DNA of 64,000 nt, taken from the NCBI GenBank assembly GCA_016745035.1, contig JADGDE010000001.1:968507-1032506 (forward strand), read 5' to 3'. Both the position numbers and the translations under genes were made by a program. This DNA is from Thiotrichales bacterium. GTDB lineage: Bacteria; Pseudomonadota; Gammaproteobacteria; Beggiatoales; Beggiatoaceae. Below, piece by piece: positions 40,101-47,723 of the stretch (position 1 is its first letter; the number at the start of each line of letters is the position of its first letter). The notes beneath the pieces were generated by a model. It was not told the DNA's origin. It was given only the letters and a program-made list of their open reading frames with translations, and made no database searches.

Positions 40101-40223
40101 TCTGGTGCAGCAGAATTTCAATTATATAGTGCGCTCTTATTAGACAAAACCGATGATGAGGGCAATCAAGTGGGGTTTGAGTTGCTCTATAGTCCAGCAC
40201 TTAACTTTTCGATGCAAGACTAA
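34155..40223 (+). CDS. giant secreted protein with two FG-GAP propellers, Calx-beta and cadherin-like domains
   Basis: 2022 residues. A signal peptide (to about 40, ...TTAAWA) is followed by a Big_5-like Ig domain (about 45-145). Seven calcium loops of the form D.D.D.D.D follow between about 165 and 475, then a second Big_5-like domain (about 510-610). A second series of seven loops lies at about 635-1012, with a helical insertion (about 934-998) between loops 13 and 14. Then come a lamin-tail-like domain (about 1039-1195), a Calx-beta domain (about 1205-1318) and four cadherin-like Ig domains (about 1336-1715), each with a DND/AND.D motif. A Cys-containing C-terminal domain ends the protein. 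It is probably a calcium-dependent surface adhesin or matrix protein. There is no C-terminal sorting helix or RTX export signal. It is a stand-alone gene. Confidence 0.85.
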   Translation: MMSIPKHLSHAIAKILHPASLKPLLLGSVIASTTTAAWAVPTISSQTPLPYSNSAATQTPIVVNFNESIDISSVDAQSFVVKGAFSGLHTGEFSVDNQQVTFIPTEAFRAGEQVTVLLSADITNTQSEPLAAAQTWEFAIAVSQLAGFFVDTRQQLGNGATVSTTLVDVDNDNDLDAIMDGAIWLNDGSGQFSVSPQSPVLGRYSYVDDIDNDGDIDIVVSHYDRDNHIWINDGLGNFTLIVQANSSQMTFIGLADLNGDGYSDMWGVNKSDDPSALSGDSSHIWLNQGDGSFAPTQDLDLVTAWIKFGDLDKDGDIDAILSPLYDSPSFDFLRIYLNDGAANFSLSPLTIGTPTTQDVLLGDIDNDQDLDIISLELDAPNKVWLNDGLGNFSLGQDDIGQMHTFGGDLVDVDGDNDLDMVIINEKVNGDPYSYPPKPALESRLWLNDGSGHFSSAEQYFGHYTLSHASFGDLDGDQDMDAFISTGKGWWDGGIVTESANHVWLNKSFVQVNDFSPAANSNSVSPTESIEVTFSKPIDPASINSDSVVITGSLSGLIAGQVSSADNRLSFQANQAFIVGETISITLTQAIIASDGSQMQKPYVWQFRVKTAPSASGTEQFVDSGQRFSEGAFGLAIADLNNDQHLDAWISDDNFSDTIWVNDGKGVFSSHPLIMPSNFMRLYEVRFTDLDLDGHVDAMLTDTPFPHQVTFPLFGDSALNFVDIEEHKFGTAGSLNEKDTGMSHDLGDLDGDGDLDMLFVDSDMQTIKVGVSFNDEGYLMSSSPVLSPYDGYIEAIKLGDLDSDGDLDAFMANSGDNNGNLVWLNDGTGNFESSGQTIGNRPSVDVALGDLNADGHLDVFVANAYGNAADTIENTVWFNDGSGQFYDSGQNLGGDAFSIEVDLADVDGDGDLDAWLNQDGDLSQLWLNDGQGFFTEAYAEGIGYLSPEAQEQALDEMDQALAEIDLALFDDNVPNEQKLALWDEALRIEEQRAQLGSFANSRALETRLADLDHDGDLDAFVIYDSIPARVWLNQQVAKDLLINEINYAIVAGGNASEFIELKNISDKTLDFSQTSYRLALMNANGEYTSIDLSGTISAGGYHVICSENSNFATCQQTMPADTLTDGMAAIQLLAGDTPIDTLSYGGTLADYHETLGTMPENPLESLQGLSRSTDSIDTDDNSADFSLRCITPGLANSLSASSDCFQVSISDAEITEGNTGSSLLSFDVSLNHPSHQSVTLDYSTADGTASSPADYSSKSGTITFPALNNTTQTVQIIIQADTEDEGDSESFTLDLTNLSTNATFASDSATGLINDDDSTTTLPVSPPSQPSQPTAINYAPTAEPDSVETLQGQSIVILPLDNDRDLNNDNLEIVVVSGAVNGQVSFDKKSITYTPAAGFTGTENLNYQIKDVHGSVASAEINISVNALLPALPIAADDKFSLEQDQSISIRVLANDSDNLSLASFTPTSHGDLTQQADVLLYTPHSGFVGQDSFSYQARDSYDRLVTAQVTMDVSASVAPPPVTPPVPINQAPIAKDDNVRLYAGENIEIDVLANDEDDGGQAKLSIVSHADSQMGLLTFNSAANTLTYQADADFIGTETLSYRIADNDGKTAEANIQISVIEPPNTPPIAKDDHATTDRYTPITLELLANDTDADQNVLTLSQIDTPAHGQLQQQDNLITYTPALDFVGTVELAYQVSDGKDTDSAMLQIQIENSCYQNRLPGFSLTKVQIEEQACFSHLAPQWFHQTDSDFSTLEIQTKPEHIHTEGNTFIAAIKQSLDAYGIYYFDGATNEWINDYYIEGNNFPSAAQHHTLSDVLTIVPPLDLLGAGQYDVITAYRHQPSGDFIVQDLGKPNRFMLGNASRLDYPALEEPKTHSQVWFEQQFCTGKYCGQNLKLAYNDVLNVRSLIHIPPHYQDKTADVLLLAIVNSTAGVQLYLWDGSIWQPQALALTMDKLAQLPTSKHIEALPEQIEQSIEAPNPVSGAAEFQLYSALLLDKTDDEGNQVGFELLYSPALNFSMQD

Positions 40224-40249
40224 GGCAGGCATCATTAGGTTTGTTTTAT

Positions 40250-40275
40250 GGCAGCGGGACTGAAGTCCCGCTGCC
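40250..40275. repeat. GGCAGCGGGACT palindrome
   Basis: A perfect 12-bp inverted repeat, GGCAGCGGGACT and AGTCCCGCTGCC, separated by two bases. It lies after the giant secreted protein gene, shares its core with 29964-29981, and could act as a rho-independent-like 3' end. Confidence 0.75.
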
Positions 40276-40349
40276 GTGCGGTGACACAAATAAGCGCAAG
40301 ATTGCTATTATATGCGCTAACCTCCAGCATCAAACGCAAATAAAACCCT

Positions 40350-43300
40350 ATGACCAGCGCCACACAATTCCCCGTTTTCGACCCCATCAGCGCGCCTTTA
40401 TTTGGCGTAAACTTGATTGAAGCGGGAGCGGGCACAGGGAAAACCTACACCATTGCCAGCTTGGTGTTGCGCCTCTTATTACAGCGCGACATGGGCATAG
40501 AGCAAATTTTAGTCGTTACCTTTACCGAAGCGGCAACGGCAGAATTACGCGGGCGCTTATACCAACGCATTGGCGAAGCCCTAGCTATTTTGCAAAACCC
40601 TGAGTTATTAGGCGATGCCGATCCCCTGCTACAAACCTTGCTCAAAGATGAAGTGGGTAATGCTTTGGTAATTAATCGCTTACAGCAAGCCTTGCATGGC
40701 TTTGATGAGGCGGCGGTGTTTACCATTCATGGCTTTTGCAAGCGGGTTTTAGAAGAAAATGCCTTTGAAAGCGCGGTGCAGTTTGATCTGGAATTGATTA
40801 AAAATGAGCAAGGGCTATTTCAAGAAATCGTCAATGATTTCTGGCGTTTGAGTTTTTATACCGAAGCCGATTTGAGCGTACAAACTGCGCTAAAGCAATT
40901 TATTCGTAGCCGTTACAGCAGCAATCAATTATTAAGTTTAGTCAGTAAATACAGCAATCAGTTGTTTTTACAACTCAATCCCGCCGCACCTGCTGAGCCA
41001 GATTGGCAAGCCTTGGAGCAACAATATACACAAATACAGCAACAATTTAAGGCTTTGCAAGCCTTATGGCAGGTGGAAAAAACCGAGATTGAAGCGACCT
41101 TGAGCGCAGCAATTAAAGACAAGTTAGTCAATGGACGCTCATATAAACTGGAAAAACTGCCCGAATATATGCAAGCGTTGTCAGAATTTTTACAAACACC
41201 GGGGATGCCGATACCGAAACATTTTCGTTTATTTTGTGCCGATGACATGCCGCTGAATAAAAATAAACCGGTGCCAAAACATGCGTTTTTCCTCGCTGCA
41301 CAAGCCTATAAAGATGCTCAAACAGATTTAGATGCCGTCTTCGAGCAAGGCTTGTTACGCTGGCAGCATCAAGCCTTTGCATATGCCCAAAATGAACGCG
41401 AACGCCGCAGCCGTCAGCGCGGACAGCAATCGTTTAATGATTTACTTAATCACGTCTATTTAGCCTTACAAGGGCAAGGGCGCGCGGTATTGCTCGAGCG
41501 TTTGCGACAAAAATACCACGCCGCTTTGATTGATGAATTTCAAGACACCGATATATTACAATACCGCATTTTTTCGGATGTCTTCAAAGCGCCCGCACAA
41601 CGCGAAGATAAGTCGCGGAGTTTATTTTTTATTGGTGACCCCAAACAAGCGATTTATGCTTTTCGAGGCGCAGATATTTTTACTTATATCACGGCCGCCA
41701 AACAAGTCGATCAGCGCTACACCTTAACCACCAATTGGCGTTCACAAGCGTATTTACTCACGGCAATTAATGCCCTGTTTGCCCAACATGCCCAGCCTTT
41801 TTTGCTCGATGATATTCAATATCATGCCCTCAGTGCTGCCAAAGAGGGCGACGCGGGGCAGCAAGCGGCTTTACAGCTACATTATTTAGATCGCCAAATC
41901 CTCGGCTACGATAGCCACAAAGGCTTAGCCAGCGGCACACTCAGCCCACGGATTCCACATTTACTCGCTCAAGAAATTTTACAGCAGCTAGAGACCGACC
42001 CGGAGTTAAGTCCGGGTGACATCGCCGTTTTAGTCCCCAGCAATCGCAAAGCCGCCGAGGTACAAAAAGCCCTACAAGCCCAAGGGCTGCCCGTGGTGCT
42101 TTATAGTAAACAGTCGGTATTTGAAAGCCATGAAGCGGGCGAAATGCTGATGATTTTAGCGGCGGTGATCGAGCCACAAAACGAAGACGGGCTGCGCGCG
42201 GCTTTGGCGAGTGATTTACTCGGGCTAACGGCGCTGGACTTGGAGCAATTAAGCCGCGATACCCTCGCGTGGGAAACGTGGTTATTTCGCTTCCAACATT
42301 ACCAACAAATCTGGCAACAGCGCGGTTTTCACTTGATGGCGCACCAGTTGATGCAAGACTTAAATCTATCGGTGCGTTTACTCGGATTGACCGATGGCGA
42401 GCGGCGCTTAACCAATCTATTACACTTAATCGAAATTTTGCATGAAGCCCAACAACAAGGGCAAGGGATGCGCTATTTGCTGAAATGGTTGCATGAGCGT
42501 TGTGAATTAGCCGTTTTTGAACAAGACAGTTATTTGTTGCGCCTCGAGAGCGATGCCCAAGCGATAAAAATCAGCACCATTCACCACAGCAAAGGCTTGC
42601 AATACCCCGTGGTGTTTTTGCCCTATGCTTGGCAAGGGATTAGCAAACGCTCAGGCGCTTTTGAGCCATTTACTTATCATCAAAACCAAGAAGCCGAGCG
42701 GGTCTATTTGCAACTGAGCAAACAAGAAAGCGCCGAAAAAGCCCAATTGGAAGAAAAAGCTGCTGAAAATTTACGCTTATTTTATGTCGCTGTGACCCGC
42801 GCCGAGTCACGTTGCCATCTTTTTTGGGGCGCACATCAAACCTTATACAATCCCATCGCCTATTTATTGCAATTAGACAAAGCCTATTTTAAACAAGCCG
42901 ATAGCGATCTGATTGCACAGCTCAAAGCCGCCTTTAATTTGCCCGCTGTGAACATTCAGCCGCTGCAATTACATCGATATGCCGCCTATCAGCGCTCAGC
43001 GGTTGCCGGCGAACAGCTAAATGCACGGGCATTTAAACGCTATGTGGGTTTGCCGTGGCAAATTATCAGTTTCAGTGCCTTATTAAAACAACAAAACGGA
43101 CACCAATTTGATGCCCGGATACAGCCTGCCGGGGTTGATGCGCTGTACGATAGCGCCATCGGTCGTGAACTTAACCCGATATTGCCCTCCGATGCCGATT
43201 TACAAGCCCATTTTAATTTGCCCGCCAGCGCCCATATGGGTAATTTTCTCCACGAAGTGCTGCAATATTTGGATTTTCAAACACCAGATTACTCTCGTCT

Positions 43301-43907
43301 TGAAAGTAAATTGCAGACTTATGGCTATGAAACCGATTTACAAACCCCGGTTGAATCTCTATTAAATGATGTCTTGGCAACCGCGCTTAACCCTGAATCG
43401 AGTTTGCGCCTAGCTGATTTGTCCCATAGACAACGGCTCAATGAGGTCGAGTTTTTTTATCCGCTCAAGCGTTTGGATGCCAAAGCCTTTAATCAACTAT
43501 TACAAAGCTACCCACCCGCCGCTGCTAGTGGTGCTTTACAGTTCAAGCAATTGCAAGGTTTTATGCGTGGCTTTATTGATTTGGTGTTTTATTGGCAAGG
43601 TAAATATTATTTACTTGATTATAAATCTAATCGTTTAGGTTTTAGCTTAGCGGACTATCAAACCGAGGGGTTAAATCATGCCATGCAGCAGCACCATTAT
43701 GTGTTGCAGTATTTAATCTATAGCGTCGCCTTGCAGCAGTATTTGCAAAACCGTTTGCCGGATTATGACTATGAGCAACATTTTGGCGGCATTTATTATT
43801 TGTTTTTACGCGGAATGCAGCCAAGTTTAGGCAATCAAACCGGGGTGTATTTTGACCGCCCACCGCAAGCGTTTATCGAGCAATTGAGTCAGTTATTAAC
43901 CGGGTAA
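40350..43907 (+). CDS. recB: exodeoxyribonuclease V beta subunit (RecB)
   Basis: 1185 residues. The UvrD-type helicase Walker A is in EAGAGTGKTYTIASL near residue 25. Later motifs include VVTFTEAATAELR, the Walker-B-like LIDEFQDTD, FIGDPKQAIYAFRGAD, and ISTIHHSKGLQYPVVFLP with VAVTRAESRC. The C-terminal RecB nuclease domain has the catalytic core FIDLVFYWQGKYYLLDYKS near residue 1090. As part of RecBCD it unwinds and trims broken DNA for recombination and degrades foreign linear DNA. recC and recD are not adjacent in this window. The palindrome upstream separates it from the secreted protein gene. Confidence 0.95.
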   Translation: MTSATQFPVFDPISAPLFGVNLIEAGAGTGKTYTIASLVLRLLLQRDMGIEQILVVTFTEAATAELRGRLYQRIGEALAILQNPELLGDADPLLQTLLKDEVGNALVINRLQQALHGFDEAAVFTIHGFCKRVLEENAFESAVQFDLELIKNEQGLFQEIVNDFWRLSFYTEADLSVQTALKQFIRSRYSSNQLLSLVSKYSNQLFLQLNPAAPAEPDWQALEQQYTQIQQQFKALQALWQVEKTEIEATLSAAIKDKLVNGRSYKLEKLPEYMQALSEFLQTPGMPIPKHFRLFCADDMPLNKNKPVPKHAFFLAAQAYKDAQTDLDAVFEQGLLRWQHQAFAYAQNERERRSRQRGQQSFNDLLNHVYLALQGQGRAVLLERLRQKYHAALIDEFQDTDILQYRIFSDVFKAPAQREDKSRSLFFIGDPKQAIYAFRGADIFTYITAAKQVDQRYTLTTNWRSQAYLLTAINALFAQHAQPFLLDDIQYHALSAAKEGDAGQQAALQLHYLDRQILGYDSHKGLASGTLSPRIPHLLAQEILQQLETDPELSPGDIAVLVPSNRKAAEVQKALQAQGLPVVLYSKQSVFESHEAGEMLMILAAVIEPQNEDGLRAALASDLLGLTALDLEQLSRDTLAWETWLFRFQHYQQIWQQRGFHLMAHQLMQDLNLSVRLLGLTDGERRLTNLLHLIEILHEAQQQGQGMRYLLKWLHERCELAVFEQDSYLLRLESDAQAIKISTIHHSKGLQYPVVFLPYAWQGISKRSGAFEPFTYHQNQEAERVYLQLSKQESAEKAQLEEKAAENLRLFYVAVTRAESRCHLFWGAHQTLYNPIAYLLQLDKAYFKQADSDLIAQLKAAFNLPAVNIQPLQLHRYAAYQRSAVAGEQLNARAFKRYVGLPWQIISFSALLKQQNGHQFDARIQPAGVDALYDSAIGRELNPILPSDADLQAHFNLPASAHMGNFLHEVLQYLDFQTPDYSRLESKLQTYGYETDLQTPVESLLNDVLATALNPESSLRLADLSHRQRLNEVEFFYPLKRLDAKAFNQLLQSYPPAAASGALQFKQLQGFMRGFIDLVFYWQGKYYLLDYKSNRLGFSLADYQTEGLNHAMQQHHYVLQYLIYSVALQQYLQNRLPDYDYEQHFGGIYYLFLRGMQPSLGNQTGVYFDRPPQAFIEQLSQLLTG

Positions 43908-43990
43908 TGTTTTCAAAATAACAGGCTTAACAGCTATCGATGGTTAATGCTACACTTCTTTGGTCTGTCGCCCTATTTTGGAGAAGAACT

Positions 43991-44590
43991 ATGCTATATC
44001 GTCACCTGCGTGTGTTGGGACTGTTAGTCATTTTAACTGGTTTATCCGGTTGCTTGGTCTTTACTGCCACCACCGCCCTTTTGAGCACGGGTGTTGCGGC
44101 ACTCAATGATCGTCGCCATTTTGATATTGTCGCCGTTGATGCCCGCATTATTGATAGCATTGAAGAAAAACTCAATAAAGACAACAGCATCGAGCAAAAC
44201 GCACAAATTCAGGTGTTTAGTTATAATCAAAACGTCTTATTGCGCGGTTTTGCTCCCAGTGAAACCTTACGTTTGCGGGCGGTTGAATTAGCCTTAGATA
44301 CCGATAGCGTTCGCCAAGTTTATAACCAAATTAAAATCGGTGACAAACTCAACGATAGCCAGCGCGCCGATGACATGCTGCTCAGCACCCGCATTCAGGG
44401 CACGTTGATTTCAGTCGCGGGCATTGATGCCACCCATCCGCAAGTTTTGGTCAGCAATGGGCATGTGTTTTTGATGGGGTTACTCAGCCGCGAAGAAGCC
44501 GCGGCGGTTGTGCCGATTTTGCAACAAGTCGAGGGCGTGCGTTCGGTTTCGCCCTTTGTCGAATACGTCAAACTGTTGCCCGCAGAATAA
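43991..44590 (+). CDS. BON-domain lipoprotein (DolP/OsmY-like)
   Basis: 199 residues from the ATG at 43991, which follows GGAGAAG. An upstream in-frame ATG at 43940 lacks this and would hide the signal. The lipobox is LSGC with Cys at about residue 21. Two BON domains follow, DARIIDSIEEKLNKD...VLLRGFAPSE and LLSTRIQGTLIS...VFLMGLLSREE. It resembles DolP/YraP, an outer-membrane lipoprotein that binds anionic phospholipid and supports envelope integrity. The next gene begins 4 nt after the stop. Confidence 0.88.
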   Translation: MLYRHLRVLGLLVILTGLSGCLVFTATTALLSTGVAALNDRRHFDIVAVDARIIDSIEEKLNKDNSIEQNAQIQVFSYNQNVLLRGFAPSETLRLRAVELALDTDSVRQVYNQIKIGDKLNDSQRADDMLLSTRIQGTLISVAGIDATHPQVLVSNGHVFLMGLLSREEAAAVVPILQQVEGVRSVSPFVEYVKLLPAE

Positions 44591-44594
44591 GCCC

Positions 44595-45485
44595 TTGCCT
44601 AACTGTGTGATGGTCAGCGGCGGGCGCAATCAAATTGCGCATTTTTTGCTGCCGCGCTTATATGCCAGCGGGGCAAAAGTCTATGCTATCAGCCGTCAGG
44701 GTGCGGCAGATACCAAGGCGCAGTGGCTGCAATGGGATTTAAGCAGCGATAGCCTCTCCGCCACTGAAGCCCAGTGCCTTTACCATATCGCGCCCTTAAA
44801 GCTTGCCATCCCTTTACTCAAAAGCCAGCCGCAGATAAAACAGATCATCGCTTTTAGCTCCACCAGTCGCTTTAGTAAAACCGACTCTTCTAGTGATAAA
44901 GAGCGCACAGTTGCAAACGAACTGGCAGCAGGTGAGGCGGCTTTAATTGCCTATTGCCAACAAGCGGGGATTAACTGGACGATTTTGCGCCCAACTTTAA
45001 TTTATGGCTGTGGCTTGGATAAAAATATTTATTTAGTCGCCCAGTTTATTCGCCGCTTTTCGGTGTTTCCGCTGGCTTTCCCTGCTAAAGGCTTGCGCCA
45101 ACCCGTTCATGCTGATGATTTAGCCAAAGCTTGCTTACAAATCACGGCTAATCCCCAGTGCTTCGGGCAGAGCTATGCTTTGAGCGGCGGCGAGACCTTA
45201 AGCTATAAACAAATGATTAAGCGGGTATTTAAGGCCTTGGGCAAACCTGCGCTGCTTTTGCCCTTGCCTTTGTGGCTGTTTAAGGGCTTGTATCAAATCA
45301 GCTCATGGCTAGCGCCTTTGCGCCGTTTTCAAACACAACTCAACCCCGCCATGCTTGAGCGCATGAATCAAGATTTGGTTTTTGAACACCAAGCCGCTCA
45401 GCGTGATTTTGGCTATCAACCACGGGGATTTTATCCTGATGCAGCCAGTTTAAACCCGCCAAAAAAATCCCCCGCACAGGAGTAA
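44595..45485 (+). CDS. SDR-type NAD(P)-dependent epimerase/dehydratase-like protein
   Basis: About 296 residues. The first beta strand NCVMVSGGRNQIAHFL replaces the usual TGATGFIG loop. This forces a start near TTG 44595, GTG 44607 or ATG 44610; the longer reading that overlaps the BON gene encodes an unlikely cysteine-rich leader. Other parts are IIAFSSTSRF (the catalytic Ser region), ILRPTLIYGCGLD, and HADDLAKACLQ with YALSGGETLSYKQM typical of extended SDR proteins. The Tyr-x-x-x-Lys pair is not clear, so catalysis is uncertain. Function is not recognised beyond a nucleotide-sugar- or quinone-linked SDR. It is probably co-transcribed with the lipoprotein. Confidence 0.72.
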   Translation: MPNCVMVSGGRNQIAHFLLPRLYASGAKVYAISRQGAADTKAQWLQWDLSSDSLSATEAQCLYHIAPLKLAIPLLKSQPQIKQIIAFSSTSRFSKTDSSSDKERTVANELAAGEAALIAYCQQAGINWTILRPTLIYGCGLDKNIYLVAQFIRRFSVFPLAFPAKGLRQPVHADDLAKACLQITANPQCFGQSYALSGGETLSYKQMIKRVFKALGKPALLLPLPLWLFKGLYQISSWLAPLRRFQTQLNPAMLERMNQDLVFEHQAAQRDFGYQPRGFYPDAASLNPPKKSPAQE

Positions 45486-45522
45486 AATCCCCTATAATGC
45501 GCGGCTCTCAAATACTAGGGAT

Positions 45523-45543
45523 AACACCCCTTGAAGGGGTGTT
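45523..45543 (+). terminator. hairpin after the SDR gene
   Basis: AACACCCC and GGGGTGTT around a TTGAA loop. No T-run follows, so it is only a possible terminator. Confidence 0.5.
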
Positions 45544-45579
45544 ACCCCTAAAACATGAACTCAGGCTAAAACAATAATG

Positions 45580-45672
45580 ATACCCATCCTAGATTTTACC
45601 GCTCCCACTCGTTCCCAAGCTCTAGCTTGGGAATGCGTACTGCGTCGCTCCAGCGGCGCGTAAAATTGGTAT
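45580..45672. repeat. second repeat family (ATACCAAT-ended, CTCTAGCTTGGGAA core)
   Basis: It starts ATACCCATCC and ends GTAAAATTGGTAT, which are short inverted ends. The core holds GTTCCCAAGC...GCTTGGGAA and GCGTCGCTCCAGCGGCGCG. A second copy is at 47108-47221. It directly precedes the dam start. Confidence 0.85.
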
Positions 45673-45681
45673 GACAAAACC

Positions 45682-46500
45682 ATGAGCGCACAACCTTTTT
45701 TAAAATGGGCAGGTGGTAAACGCCAACTGTTAAGCCAAATCAAGCCGCATATTCCCAAGCAATTTAAGCGCTATTTTGAGCCATTTGTCGGCGGTGGCGC
45801 GTTGTTGTTTGACTTAAAACCGCAGCGGGCGGTTATTAACGATGTCAACGCCGAAATCAGCAATGTTTATCAAGTGATTCGCGATGATGTCGACGCTTTG
45901 ATTCAAGACTTAGAACAGCACCAAAACAACCCCGATTATTTTTATGCCCTGCGCGCCCTAGACCGCCAGCCGGATTTTATCCATTATTCCGCGCTCAAAC
46001 GTGCCTCGCGGGTGTTGTACTTAAATAAAACCTGTTTCAACGGCTTATATCGGGTCAACCAAAGCGGACAATTTAACGTCCCTTTTGGGCGCTATAAAAA
46101 CCCTAATATTGTCAATGCCGATAATTTACGTCATGTCAGCTTATTTCTGCGCCGCCATCAAGTCAAAATCCTTAACGAAGATTTTAGCCATGCCGTTAAA
46201 GGGATGCGCAAAGAGGATTTTGTTTATTTTGACCCGCCTTACGACCCATTAAGCGACAGTGCCTCGTTTACCAGCTATGCCGCTGGGGATTTTGGACGCG
46301 AACAACAGCGACAACTACAACAATTATGTTGTAGACTCGACGAGCGTGGTTGTCGGTTTTTGTTATCCAATTCGGCAACCGACTTTATCAAAGACTTATA
46401 TCAAGATTTTTCCATCAGCACCGTGCAAGCCAAACGCAGTATTAATTCCAACCGCAAAGGGCGGGGGCAAATTGCCGAGGTGTTGGTGAAAAACTATTAG
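45682..46500 (+). CDS. dam: DNA adenine methyltransferase (Dam/DpnM type)
   Basis: 272 residues. The S-adenosylmethionine region is FLKWAGGKRQLL and YFEPFVGGGALLFDL, and the catalytic motif is YFDPPYDPLS at about 181-190. The order is that of alpha-group GATC methylases. No restriction gene lies next to it, so it is probably the housekeeping Dam for mismatch repair and replication control. A solitary phage-type or defence-related methylase cannot be excluded. ubiX follows after 11 bases. Confidence 0.92.
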   Translation: MSAQPFLKWAGGKRQLLSQIKPHIPKQFKRYFEPFVGGGALLFDLKPQRAVINDVNAEISNVYQVIRDDVDALIQDLEQHQNNPDYFYALRALDRQPDFIHYSALKRASRVLYLNKTCFNGLYRVNQSGQFNVPFGRYKNPNIVNADNLRHVSLFLRRHQVKILNEDFSHAVKGMRKEDFVYFDPPYDPLSDSASFTSYAAGDFGREQQRQLQQLCCRLDERGCRFLLSNSATDFIKDLYQDFSISTVQAKRSINSNRKGRGQIAEVLVKNY

Positions 46501-46511
46501 AGGGACGAGCA

Positions 46512-47108
46512 ATGGCGATTGCCTTAGCAATGACGGGCGCATCCGGTTCTGCCTACGGTTTTCGCCTGTTAGAGCAGCTATTACAACAGGATGAAGCGGT
46601 GTATTTGCTGTTCTCCAAAGCGGCGCGCCTTGTGGTGCATACCGAAACCGATATGCGCTTGCCTGCCCGCAATCACGAGATAGCCGACTATTTAAAAGCC
46701 CATTACCAAGCCCCGAATGCCAAGCTCTATGTTTTTGGCACATCCGAGTGGACTGCGCCCGTTGCCAGTGGCAGCCACGCGCCCCGCGCCTTGGTGATTT
46801 GCCCTTGTAGCAGCGGCACGCTGGGCGCGATTGCTAACGGACTCAACCGCACCTTAATCGACCGCGCCGCTGAAGTGGTACTCAAAGAACAAAAAAAATT
46901 AATTCTCGTTCATCGGGAAACGCCTCTATCAACGATTCAACTAGAAAACATGCTCAAACTCGCCCAAGCAGGCGCAGTAATCATGCCCGCCAACCCCGGT
47001 TTTTATCAGCGCCCCGAGACGGTAGAGGATTTGGTTGATTTTATGGTTGCACGGCTATTAGACCATTTAGACTTGCCGCAAACCTTGCTCAAACCTTGGG
47101 GGGAATAA
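46512..47108 (+). CDS. ubiX: flavin prenyltransferase UbiX
   Basis: 198 residues. Family motifs are TGASGSAYGFRLLEQL at the start, CPCSSGTLGAIANGL for FMN and phosphate binding, DRAAEVVLKE, and PLSTIQLENMLKL. It makes the prenylated FMN cofactor used by the UbiD decarboxylase in ubiquinone synthesis. It is downstream of dam with close spacing. The TAA stop overlaps the first base of the second repeat family copy. Confidence 0.95.
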   Translation: MAIALAMTGASGSAYGFRLLEQLLQQDEAVYLLFSKAARLVVHTETDMRLPARNHEIADYLKAHYQAPNAKLYVFGTSEWTAPVASGSHAPRALVICPCSSGTLGAIANGLNRTLIDRAAEVVLKEQKKLILVHRETPLSTIQLENMLKLAQAGAVIMPANPGFYQRPETVEDLVDFMVARLLDHLDLPQTLLKPWGE

Positions 47109-47221
47109 TACCAATCCTAGATTTTACTGCTCCAACTCGTTCCCAAGCTCTAGCTTGGGAATGCGTATTGCGTCGCTCCAGCGGCGCGTAAAATCGGAGC
47201 GATTAATATTGAAATTGGTAT
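47108..47221. repeat. second repeat family, longer copy
   Basis: It starts ATACCAATCCTAGATTTTAC and ends GAAATTGGTAT. It shares about 75 bp with 45588-45664 and carries an extra ~20 bp near its right end. It separates ubiX from xrtH. Confidence 0.85.
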
Positions 47222-47228
47222 AACACAG

Positions 47229-47723
47229 ATGTTACGTTTTTTTCTGCTGTTCGTTTTGATTCAAGCGCTGCTATTTGGGCTGGAAATCACCAACACGGTG
47301 CAAAACGCCTTTATTATTCCCTTTACGGCGGGCATCGCCGCCATCAGCGCCAGTCTAATTCAAAGCCTCGACCCGCAAGTGGTCGCCGAAGGGGTGATTA
47401 TTTTTAACCCTGAGACTAATTTCGGAGTCGCGATTCGCTCCGGCTGCAATGGCGTGGAGGCGGTGATTATTTTAGTTGCTGCCTTGCTGGCATTTCCGCG
47501 TGCGCCGTGGCTGTACCGACTCAAGGGCATCATCATCGGCAGCATCACCATTCAAGCGCTGAACCTCGTGCGTATTATCAGCCTGTTTTATTTAGGGCAA
47601 TGGCATCGCCCCGCCTTTGATTGGGCGCATCTGTATGTCTGGGAAGTCTTGATTATGCTCGATGTCTTACTGGTGTTTTTATTCTGGCTGCATTACCTGC
47701 CCAAACGCCATGCACCAGCCTAA
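47229..47723 (+). CDS. xrtH: exosortase H (XrtH)
   Basis: 164 residues, short for an exosortase but usual for the H type. Membrane helices flank the transpeptidase core: Cys in RSGCNGVEA (about residue 74), Arg in NLVRIISLFYLG, and His in DWAHLYVWE. XrtH is expected to cut and anchor proteins with the IPTLxxWG C-terminal signal at the envelope. No such target is encoded in this window. It overlaps the start of the next membrane protein by 14 bases. Confidence 0.88.
   Translation: MLRFFLLFVLIQALLFGLEITNTVQNAFIIPFTAGIAAISASLIQSLDPQVVAEGVIIFNPETNFGVAIRSGCNGVEAVIILVAALLAFPRAPWLYRLKGIIIGSITIQALNLVRIISLFYLGQWHRPAFDWAHLYVWEVLIMLDVLLVFLFWLHYLPKRHAPA

Noticed and set aside
39300..40223. C-terminus of the giant secreted protein as an exosortase H target
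   Set aside because: It has no IPTLxxWG motif, no membrane helix and no basic tail.
43940..43990. Upstream start for the BON lipoprotein
   Set aside because: It would put 17 residues before the signal peptide and lacks a ribosome site, whereas 43991 has GGAGAAG.
45493..45498. TATAAT as a promoter of dam
   Set aside because: No acceptable -35 sequence at the right distance, and a hairpin and a repeat lie between it and the gene.
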